Source: Candidatus Cloacimonadota bacterium (GTDB taxonomy: Bacteria; Cloacimonadota; Cloacimonadia; Cloacimonadales; JAIOQZ01). Taken from it: a DNA stretch of 64,000 nt. The position numbers and the translations under genes are program-made. Under the pieces are notes generated by a model, which made no database searches, was not told the DNA's origin, and worked only from the letters and a program-made list of their open reading frames with translations. Shown piece after piece: positions 56,614 to 64,000 of this stretch; position 1 is the stretch's first letter, and the number at the start of each line of letters is the position of its first letter. The DNA is taken from positions 62,001-126,000 of the forward strand of contig JAIOQZ010000032.1 of the NCBI GenBank assembly GCA_021108395.1, in the 5' to 3' direction.

Positions 56614-57096
56614 CTAAATCTCGTAGTTTTCCTGGGAGTTGGAAACGAAAACCTTGCCGGTGTCCATGAAAAGCTTCACAGTTCGGCTTTTGGTTCCGCC
56701 AATATCTTCTCCCGTTATCATGATGTTGTTGCGCCACAATATCTTGCGAACTGCAGTGTGGTTGCGCTCGCCGATATTGAAATACCTGTTCTTGTCCATG
56801 ACGTTGCTGCCACCGGCGACCCTGGTCTCAATCCGGTTACGCTTTGCGCCCAGCGCGAACATCTTCTTGAAAAGCATGGGGACAGCGGTGTCAACGTACT
56901 TGAGCGGCACCATGCGATCAGGGTTCTTCTCGATACTGGAATCGGGCAACATGATATGAATCATGCCCCCGATTTTGGCAACGGGGTCGTATAGAACCAG
57001 TGCGATGCACGAACCCAGTGAATAGGTGATGATAGTATCGCTTGGTTTTTGGGACACTTTCATATCGGCAATGTTTACCACAACAAACTTAGACAT
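56614..57096 (-). CDS. cheD: Chemoreceptor glutamine deamidase CheD (catalytic Cys and His retained)
   Basis: TIITYSLGSCIALVLYDPVAKIGGMIHIMLPDSS...VAGGSNVM...IGERNHTAVRKIL...DIGGTKSR. Confidence 0.92.
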   Translation of the reverse strand: MSKFVVVNIADMKVSQKPSDTIITYSLGSCIALVLYDPVAKIGGMIHIMLPDSSIEKNPDRMVPLKYVDTAVPMLFKKMFALGAKRNRIETRVAGGSNVMDKNRYFNIGERNHTAVRKILWRNNIMITGEDIGGTKSRTVKLFMDTGKVFVSNSQENYEI

Positions 57097-57100
57097 AGTT

Positions 57101-57640
57101 TTATCCTGGTTCCCCGGTGGAACGCCCACCGGATTCCGTCTCCTCTTGCTTACTGTAAGGGTACCAGTCTTCCTGGCGCAACTTGTGCACCTTCATGACG
57201 ACATTCTCACCGGTCTCGGAATTGTAAATGAATTTTCTTCCAAGAGGTCCGCCGGTGTCTTCGGAAAGCACCTCAATCTGGTGTTCGTCAAGGATTTCAA
57301 ACGCCACGTTTCTGTTGCGTTCGCCATAGCGATTGCTGTCTGCCACACTGCCGCCGATAACATGCGCCCGCAGATTGTCAGTTTGCGAACCTATGCGGTG
57401 CATACTGCTGATGAGATGGGGCAGCGCCACGTCGCCGGTATTGACAGTGCGATTGCCGGCATAGCTGGAGCGAGGATGTTGAAAGCAGCAGCAACCGGAG
57501 TACCGCCGTGCGTGATCCCACAGAGACACGAATACGCTTGAACCCACCACACCAGACACTATCGTAGAGCTGCGCGGGATAACGAGGTAGCCCGGATTCA
57601 AGTAATACTCCGTTGGTGGCATCGGCTCGGTCATTGTCAT
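57101..57640 (-). CDS. Divergent CheD paralogue lacking canonical catalytic residues
   Basis: TIVSGVVGSSVFVSLWDHARRYSGCCCFQHPRSS...RAHVIGGSVADSNRYGERNRNVAFEILDEHQIEVLSEDTGGPLGRKFIYNSETGE. Confidence 0.85.
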   Translation of the reverse strand: MTMTEPMPPTEYYLNPGYLVIPRSSTIVSGVVGSSVFVSLWDHARRYSGCCCFQHPRSSYAGNRTVNTGDVALPHLISSMHRIGSQTDNLRAHVIGGSVADSNRYGERNRNVAFEILDEHQIEVLSEDTGGPLGRKFIYNSETGENVVMKVHKLRQEDWYPYSKQEETESGGRSTGEPG

Positions 57641-58449
57641 TGCTTTCGGTAGATGGCCGGGGCGATGTACTGTAAGCTGTGCTCCAGGCCATTGAGCGTT
57701 TCTGAGTGGCCGATGAAAAGCGTGCCACCAGGTTTGAGATGTCTCTGCAACCGACTGATGATGCCGTTTTTCACCGGGGTGTCGAAGTAGATCATCACGT
57801 TGCGGCAGACGATGAGATCGAATTTTTTTTGAAAGGGGAAATCTTTGATGAGATTCACCACGCGAAAGCTGACGCGATCGCGCAGTTCCTTTTTTACCCG
57901 CGCATAGCCTTCCGATTTTCCGGCGCCCTTCTGAAAGTACTTGTGTAACCGATGTTTGGGAATCATTTTCAGTTTTTCCATTGTATATACACCGCGTTCG
58001 GCGGTGTTGAGGACGCGGGTGGAAATATCGGAGCCGAGGATTGTGTATGGGCGGCCCTTCAGTATCTCGGCCAGCTCGATGGCCAGGGAATAAGGCTCCT
58101 CGCCGGAGGAGCTGGCGGCGCTCCAGACCTCGACCGTGTCGCCCTCTCCGGCCATCTCGGTGGCCCAGGGGTCACGCAGGTATTCAAAATGCTTTTCTTC
58201 GCGAAAGAAATGCGTGACGTTGGTCGAGATAAGGTTGATGAAGCCGATAAGTTCGGTTTCGCTTTTATCGGCTGTGATGAGGCTGTAATACTCTTTGTAA
58301 CTGTTGATACCGCGTTTGCGCAGAACTTTGTTCACCCTGCCCTGCAAAAGCGATTTCTTTCCCAGGTTGAGGTTGATGCCTGTCCTGTCATAAACAAGAG
58401 TTGCGAATTTTTTGAATTCTCTGTCTGAAAGCGTCAATGCTCCATTCAT
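57637..58449 (-). CDS. cheR: Chemotaxis protein methyltransferase
   Basis: REFKKFATLVYDRTGINLNLGKKSLLQGRV; THFFREEKHFEYL; VEVWSAASSSGEEPYSLAI; FDLIVCRNVMIYFD. Confidence 0.96.
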   Translation of the reverse strand: MNGALTLSDREFKKFATLVYDRTGINLNLGKKSLLQGRVNKVLRKRGINSYKEYYSLITADKSETELIGFINLISTNVTHFFREEKHFEYLRDPWATEMAGEGDTVEVWSAASSSGEEPYSLAIELAEILKGRPYTILGSDISTRVLNTAERGVYTMEKLKMIPKHRLHKYFQKGAGKSEGYARVKKELRDRVSFRVVNLIKDFPFQKKFDLIVCRNVMIYFDTPVKNGIISRLQRHLKPGGTLFIGHSETLNGLEHSLQYIAPAIYRKQ

Positions 58450-58450
58450 A

Positions 58451-60262
58451 TCAGGTTCCTGTTGGCACAAGCGAGCCGATGTCGAGGATGAGGCCCACCG
58501 AGCCATCACCCATGATGGTGGCGCCGGAAACGCCTTTGAGGTTTTTGAATTTTTCGCCTAACGTTTTGATAACGACATCCTGAATGCAGACAAGTTCGTC
58601 CACCTGTAGTCCGAATTCGCGGCTGTCGCCGACGGACACGATGATGAGGATTGTTTCTTCCCATTTATCGCGGGCGTTGTCAATGTGAAAGAGTTTGTGC
58701 AGCTTGGCGATGGGGATGAGGTGGTCGCCCAGGTCGTAGCTTTCTCCATGCCCGGCGATTTTGTTCACATTCGCGCTTTGGGGTTTCAACGTTCGCTTCA
58801 CATTCACTACCGGCAAGATAAAGAGGTCGCCTCCCACACGCACCGTCATGCCCTCGATGATGGCCAGTGTGAGCGGCAGGAGGATGCCGAAAGTGCTGCC
58901 TTCGCCAGCCCTGGAGTCGATCTCGATACGGCCGCCAAGATTCTTTAGCGCCTGAGATACGACGTCCATGCCCACGCCGCGGCCAGAGACGTTTGTAACC
59001 TTTACGGCAGTGGAGAACCCAGCCTCCATGACGAAACTGAAGATTTGCTTGTCTGTGTATTTCTCGTCTTTCTTTGCGAGTCCGCGCTCGACAGCCTTTT
59101 CATATATCCGCTCGCGGTCAAGGCCTTTGCCATCGTCCCTGACGTCAATGACGATGTTGCTGCCTTTGTGGTATGCGTGCAGCGTAATCGTGCCCCTGGC
59201 CGGTTTTCCTGCCGCCTTGCGGGTCTCTGCATCTTCGATGCCGTGGTCGCAGGAGTTGCGAATCATGTGAACAAGCGGATCATAGAGGTTCTCGACGATG
59301 TTTCGGTCGATCTCGGTGTCCTCACCTATTAACACCAGTTCGATTTCCTTGCGCGTTTTCTGAGAATAATCGCGCACCACACGTTTCATCTTGGTGAAGA
59401 TCGCGCCGACTGGAACCATGCGCATGGCCATTGAGGCCGCCTGAAGCTCAGAGACGGTGCGGTTGAGCTGACCCAGCTTCTTGCGGAATTCCTGGTCGAA
59501 TATGCTGTTGACATTGTCGTCTTGGCCAACCAGATTCGAGTTGATGACCAGCTCGCCGACCATATCGATCAAATAGTCCAATTTCTCGGTGCGCACTTTG
59601 ACAATTTTTTCTTTCGTTTTCCTTGCTGTTTCCTGGCGAGTATCATCAAATTCTGTCAGGCTTTCGAGGCTCGTCTCTGGCACGGCGGCTATCGGTGTTT
59701 CGGTGGCCAGGGTGCGCAGGTGCACTATCAATTGGTCAACGCGTTCCTGCGGAATATCTTCGGTGCGGTGTGCGGGGTCCAGTTGCGAGATGATGAATTT
59801 GATCGTGTCGATTGAGGCAAGGACACCCTGGATAATCGTCTCGTCGATTAACAGCTTGTCGTTTCTAACCATATCCAGGAGGCTCTCTGTCTCGTGGCAA
59901 ATTTTGTTGAGCTTCTTGAGGCCCATGAATCCTGAGACGCCCTTGAGCGTGTGGAACGGACGGAACACGTTGTTGATGATCTCTTTGTTGGTTGGCGAGT
60001 TCTCCAGCTCGATCACTTCGGTCTCGAGTTCCTCGATATACTCGTTGGCCTCCTGCAAAAAGTCGAGAAAGATGTCGTCGTCCTCGTCATCCTCGACAGT
60101 CGATTGCAAATCGTCTTCCAGCAGGTCGCTCACATATGACTTCTCGCCCTTGTCGTCATCGGCGAACAGCTCGGCGTCTGTGTCGGGTTCCACCGGAGCC
60201 TGTTCAGTGTTGACATACATGGGTGCCAGTTCTTCAAATGCCTGCTTCTGTATTTCAGACAT
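58451..60262 (-). CDS. cheA: Chemotaxis histidine kinase
   Basis: HPt FRPFHTLKGVSGFMGL; MVGELVINSNLV; LVHMIRNSCDHGIED; DDGKGLDRERI; GRGVGMDVV; C-terminal CheW-like domain. Confidence 0.97.
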   Translation of the reverse strand: MSEIQKQAFEELAPMYVNTEQAPVEPDTDAELFADDDKGEKSYVSDLLEDDLQSTVEDDEDDDIFLDFLQEANEYIEELETEVIELENSPTNKEIINNVFRPFHTLKGVSGFMGLKKLNKICHETESLLDMVRNDKLLIDETIIQGVLASIDTIKFIISQLDPAHRTEDIPQERVDQLIVHLRTLATETPIAAVPETSLESLTEFDDTRQETARKTKEKIVKVRTEKLDYLIDMVGELVINSNLVGQDDNVNSIFDQEFRKKLGQLNRTVSELQAASMAMRMVPVGAIFTKMKRVVRDYSQKTRKEIELVLIGEDTEIDRNIVENLYDPLVHMIRNSCDHGIEDAETRKAAGKPARGTITLHAYHKGSNIVIDVRDDGKGLDRERIYEKAVERGLAKKDEKYTDKQIFSFVMEAGFSTAVKVTNVSGRGVGMDVVSQALKNLGGRIEIDSRAGEGSTFGILLPLTLAIIEGMTVRVGGDLFILPVVNVKRTLKPQSANVNKIAGHGESYDLGDHLIPIAKLHKLFHIDNARDKWEETILIIVSVGDSREFGLQVDELVCIQDVVIKTLGEKFKNLKGVSGATIMGDGSVGLILDIGSLVPTGT

Positions 60263-60575
60263 AAATCCTCGTCTATTCGCTCTGTTGTGAGGCGACGCTT
60301 TCTGCGGAATATTGGTACCTGTCTATCGTGTTGATATAGTAAACCCCAAATCGTAAATGCCAATGAATATCTTCTTTCACAGCGCATTTTGCCATGAATA
60401 ATTTCTCTTGCCACATCTGATGCTCGTCCTCAGTGGATTGAAATCTATTCGTAGCGGGGTGTTGAACAGAAACTTTCGTGAACAACACGAGTACGTTACG
60501 CTGTTGCCGTTATTCCGCCGGTTTCTTGGAACAAAAAATGTATGGTACTATGTCAGCACTCAGCAAGGACAACAA

Positions 60576-62009
60576 GTGAAAACAACAGAGATTTATCCTC
60601 GGCCAGACGATTCTCAGGTTCCTGGGAATCGAATCAGCGCCTGCTGTCACGCATTGCTCGACAACACGCAGGAATGCATCTGGATTCTCGATGAGCTGGG
60701 CAGGTTCCAGTATATGAACAAAACTGCGCGCCAGTTGCTGGGCTATTCCCTCGATCAATGGCTGGGCATCGCATTCACGCAGTTCGTGCCCAAAGACGAG
60801 CACGAAGCTGTGCTGGCCATGCTGCGAGCAGTGCAGCAGGGCGAAACGCGCAGCTTCGAGATGGAGATTGTCGATGACGGTGGCCGCATATGCACCCTGG
60901 CATGCAAGGTCGCGCCCTGGCATGATGGAGACCGGCGCACCGGAGTGATCAATTACGCCATGGACATCACCCCGCAACGGACGGTCGAGCTGGCGCTCGA
61001 ACTGAGTGAAAACCGCTACCGCAGCATCGTTGACGAGGGACGCGAGGTGCATCTGCGCTTCAAGCCTGACGGCACTCTCACGTTTATCAATCAACACTGG
61101 TTCGAGTCGCAGACGCCGGCTCATACCGATATGCTTGGCAACAGCTACCTCGAAATTATTCCCATCGAGCACCGCGAACGAGTGCATCTGCTCACCCAGC
61201 GGCTCAGTCCAGAAGCTCCCCGCGAGACAATAAATGTTCAGCTTACGGGGCAGGATGGGCTGTCGGCCTACTTCACCTGGACGCTTCAGGCCATCTATTC
61301 ACGCATCGAGAGCGTGCCCCGCCTGCTCGAATTCCAGATCATCGGGCGGGACGAGACACCACTGCGCGAAGCCGAGCAGGAGAGCCAGCAGGCCAACGCC
61401 CGTTTGCGCAAGGCCGCCATTCAGACCATTCAGTCACTGTTCATCACTGTCGAGAAGAAAGACCCCTACACCGCCGACCACCAGCGCCGCACCGCCTTTT
61501 TGGCCGCAGAGATCGCCTATGCGCTCGAACTGCCTCGCGAGACTGTGCAGGGCATCTACTTCGGCGCGCTCATTCACGACATCGGCAAACTTTTCATTCC
61601 AGGAGACATCCTCAACCGCCCCGGCCGCATCACCGATATCGAATTCTCGCTCATCAAGACGCATCCGCAGGTGGGCTACGAGATTATCCGCGACATCGAC
61701 CTGCCGTGGAACCTGGGTGATATGATATTGCAACACCACGAGCATCTCGATGGATCGGGTTATCCTAACGGGCTGCACGGCGACCAGATATGCCAGGAAG
61801 CGCGCATCATCACCGTGGCCGATGTGGTGGAATCCATCGCCTCGAACCGGCCATATCGTCCCAAGCTCGAACTCATCAACGCCCTTGACGAAATTACCCG
61901 CTTTCGTGGCAGCTACTACGATCCAGAAATCGTCGATATCTGCCTGCATCTGATTCAGAGCCGTCGCATCAACATCAACCGGATGGAGTCGAACAGCGCC
62001 TTCAATTGA
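60576..62009 (+). CDS. PAS-PAS-HD-GYP protein (putative c-di-GMP phosphodiesterase)
   Basis: Two PAS regions; HD-GYP VEKKDPYTADHQRRTAFLA...LIHDIGKLFIPGDIL...ILQHHEHLDGSGYPNGL; GTG start at 60576 with AAGGA upstream (ORF extends to 60408). Confidence 0.93.
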   Translation: MKTTEIYPRPDDSQVPGNRISACCHALLDNTQECIWILDELGRFQYMNKTARQLLGYSLDQWLGIAFTQFVPKDEHEAVLAMLRAVQQGETRSFEMEIVDDGGRICTLACKVAPWHDGDRRTGVINYAMDITPQRTVELALELSENRYRSIVDEGREVHLRFKPDGTLTFINQHWFESQTPAHTDMLGNSYLEIIPIEHRERVHLLTQRLSPEAPRETINVQLTGQDGLSAYFTWTLQAIYSRIESVPRLLEFQIIGRDETPLREAEQESQQANARLRKAAIQTIQSLFITVEKKDPYTADHQRRTAFLAAEIAYALELPRETVQGIYFGALIHDIGKLFIPGDILNRPGRITDIEFSLIKTHPQVGYEIIRDIDLPWNLGDMILQHHEHLDGSGYPNGLHGDQICQEARIITVADVVESIASNRPYRPKLELINALDEITRFRGSYYDPEIVDICLHLIQSRRININRMESNSAFN

Positions 62010-63066
62010 CCTGCGGCTCCCACACCACTGCCGCCACGTTGTGCATGCCACTGCGAGTGCGGAACGCAATGCGGCCGCCGGAGCGCTCTGCAAGCGGTTC
62101 CGGCAGTAAGGCAACCACCTTCACGCCATGCCTGCACAACCGGCGCAACCGTTCCCAGTCATCCTGGCTCGTTTTCAACCGTATTCCCCAGGGCGGATTG
62201 GTGACCACCGTCATGCCAGGCTCTGTTTTGAAGGCGGCGAATGGCGCCTGCTGGAATTCCAGGCAATCGCCAATATCCAGCGCCGTAGCGTTGTGCCGGG
62301 CTACTTCCACAGCCCCCGGGTCGATGTCGGCGGCCATGACGCGAAAAGGCGCGGGGTCGGGCGCTGGGAGTTCCGTCACTGCCTTGCGCCACAGATCGGG
62401 GCGAAAGCAGGGCCACGACTGAAAAGCGAAACTGCGGTTGCGGTGCGGTGAAAGCCCCAGACGCATGGCGCAGGCTTCGAGCGGTATGGTACCCGACCCG
62501 CAGAACGGATCGGCCAGCAGCGCGCCCGACTGGTGCCAGCCGGCCACCCGCAGCAGGGCGGCGGCGATTGTTTCACGCAGGGGTGCCTCACCGCGCCAGG
62601 CGCTCCAGCCGCGTTTGTGCAGATGGTCGCCGCTGCTGTCGATGCTCACGCGCACAACGTCCTGCTGTAGGGTGACGATGACAAGCTGCTCTACAGTGCC
62701 GCGTGGATTGTGCGGCACAACCTGGCGCACACGTTCGGCCACGGCCGTTTCGTGGTAAAGCGCCGAGCGATAGCAGTTCACACGCAAGCGAAGCTTCTGC
62801 TGACCCAGGAACGGTGACCAGTCAATGGCGGCCAGGCCTTTTTGCAGATCACGGAATCCATGTGCGGGAAAGGAAGCAGCCTCGACGAGAAGGCGGCTGG
62901 TGAGCCGCAGCCTCAGGTTCAACCGCATGAGGGTTGTGAGGTGGCCGGGGAACGCGAAGCCGCCAGGTTGGAGCCTCGCGTACGTCGTCCCAGCTTCGGC
63001 AAGCTCATCGTTGGCGAGGGATTCGATGCCCTTCTGTACAACGGCAAATAACTGAAACGGTTTCAC
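62002..63066 (-). CDS. THUMP-domain RNA methyltransferase (RlmL/Trm14-like)
   Basis: FQLFAVVQKGIESLANDELAEAG; DPFCGSGTIPLEACAMRLGLSPHRNRSFAFQSWPCF; VVTNPPWGIRL; GTG start at 63066 fits the family N-terminus. Confidence 0.85.
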   Translation of the reverse strand: MKPFQLFAVVQKGIESLANDELAEAGTTYARLQPGGFAFPGHLTTLMRLNLRLRLTSRLLVEAASFPAHGFRDLQKGLAAIDWSPFLGQQKLRLRVNCYRSALYHETAVAERVRQVVPHNPRGTVEQLVIVTLQQDVVRVSIDSSGDHLHKRGWSAWRGEAPLRETIAAALLRVAGWHQSGALLADPFCGSGTIPLEACAMRLGLSPHRNRSFAFQSWPCFRPDLWRKAVTELPAPDPAPFRVMAADIDPGAVEVARHNATALDIGDCLEFQQAPFAAFKTEPGMTVVTNPPWGIRLKTSQDDWERLRRLCRHGVKVVALLPEPLAERSGGRIAFRTRSGMHNVAAVVWEPQVN

Positions 63067-63299
63067 TTGGCGGCCTCCATCACTGGCGGGCGCGACTGAA
63101 ATCTGAGAAAATGCTTGCGCGCCTGGCTCTGTGTGCGTTGTATCGTCAGATACTTTGGGGGAACTCGAACCCCCGATAACATCATTGAACCGGATTGAAA
63201 ACTTGTAAAGAGAATCACAAGGAAACACGTTTGTTTTTTTCACGAGAAAAGAATGCGTCCCCCGTCCCGTTCACAGCTATCATTGAGGCCAGGAGCGCA

Positions 63300-64000
63300 G
63301 TGCACCTTGTTTTGCCGGTTGCTCCCGATGAGGCCTACCGCGTTCTGGGGGCTGTTCGCAAGTGGCCGTCGCTGTTCAAAAAGATGCAGATCATCGGCAA
63401 CGAGTGGGATATGCCTTTGTACCGGTGTGTCGTTCTCGAGGGTGAGGCGTCTTGGGCGGTTTTCAACAGCCGAGTCAAGTGGGCGGACGACTCGCTGGTC
63501 ATCGACCTGAACCGTCAGCGGCCCAAGGCCTTGCCACCCTACCCGTCAAAGGCGGCCGTGGTGCGCATGGGCGAGGGCAGCAATCTTGACCTCGAACCAG
63601 CGCCCACCAGCGCCGGGCAACTGCTGCACGAACTGGCCCGTCTCACCGGCCTGCCATTCGACCGCACCGACCCTGTGGCGACGATGCCCGAACGTGCGCT
63701 CGAAACCGCCAGGCGACAACTGCGCCCCAGCGGCAAACACCACTTCATCATCCATGCCGGTCATAAGCCGCGCAAGAAACCTGTGTTGGCTGCGGCAAGA
63801 TTTCTGAAGCAATCTTTCTCCGCCGCCGTTTACATTTCCGGTACCCCGAGTTGGAAGCACGATATTCCCGATGTGCATTATGTGCGCCCTGCCAATCTGC
63901 TCGATTTGCTGGCGCTGGCCCGGGTGTGTGACGCCGCCGTGATGGGCGACAGCAGGCTCGGCTCGCTGCCGCGCAAGCTCGTGCCCTCCACTCTGGCGCT
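63300..64000 (+). CDS. Glycosyltransferase family 9 (heptosyltransferase)-like protein, truncated at window end
   Basis: Hand translation from GTG 63300: VHLVLPVAPDEAYRVLGAVRKWPSLFKK...VIDLNRQRPKALPPYPSKAAVVRMG...FIIHAGHKPRKKPVLAAARFLKQ...ANLLDLLALARVCDAAVMGDSRLGSLPRKL. Confidence 0.5.
   Translation, partial: MHLVLPVAPDEAYRVLGAVRKWPSLFKKMQIIGNEWDMPLYRCVVLEGEASWAVFNSRVKWADDSLVIDLNRQRPKALPPYPSKAAVVRMGEGSNLDLEPAPTSAGQLLHELARLTGLPFDRTDPVATMPERALETARRQLRPSGKHHFIIHAGHKPRKKPVLAAARFLKQSFSAAVYISGTPSWKHDIPDVHYVRPANLLDLLALARVCDAAVMGDSRLGSLPRKLVPSTLA

Noticed and set aside
63067-63243. N-terminal extension of the RlmL-like ORF
   Set aside because: The family N-terminus (FQLFAVVQKGIESLA) begins right after GTG 63066; the extension contains the T-arm-like hairpin and looks intergenic

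Overview
64 kb chromosomal window, GC-rich by eye, densely coding on both strands. Several secreted proteins end in a FlgD-like/Por-type C-terminal sorting domain (PNPFNP...YNVRGQ...GVYF...KMLLLK), which suggests a Gram-negative bacterium of the FCB group; finer taxonomy is not claimed. Left to right: C-terminal part of SecA; Smg/DUF494-like protein; topA; an orphan FtsX/MacB-type permease; pfk; ABC-F ATPase; a NuoE-NuoF-(2Fe2S/GltD-like/ferredoxin/NuoG-MopB-like fusion) operon resembling NADH/NADPH/ferredoxin bifurcating enzymes; a secreted sorting-domain protein; a DUF3795-like protein; a TPR-GAF-PAS-PAS hybrid histidine kinase; a REC-GGDEF protein; an hcp (hybrid cluster protein) cluster with ferredoxins and a TetR regulator; a 1.4 kaa repeat protein; an alkyltransferase-like protein; a gingipain-like C25 peptidase; a nitrilase; a large putative beta-barrel; tsaE; an N-formylglutamate amidohydrolase; a minimal pilM/pilP-like/secretin-like operon; a HhH-GPD glycosylase; dtd; a P-loop ATPase; an esterase-PDZ protein; a Ser/Thr kinase-LRR-FGE fusion; an M23 peptidase; a chemotaxis cluster cheA-cheR-cheD'-cheD-HDOD-cheY-cheX-cheB; a PAS-HD-GYP protein; a THUMP/RlmL-like methyltransferase; and a partial GT9-like glycosyltransferase. 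Most interesting: the bifurcation-type fusion enzyme, a CheD paralogue with both catalytic positions substituted, the kinase-LRR-FGE fusion, a frameshifted ferredoxin/REC remnant beside its intact paralogues, a 22-bp motif shared by two promoters of the hcp cluster, and complex intergenic hairpin arrays. No tRNA, rRNA, CRISPR or transposase was recognised. All calls are from reading the sequence and translations; no database search was run.
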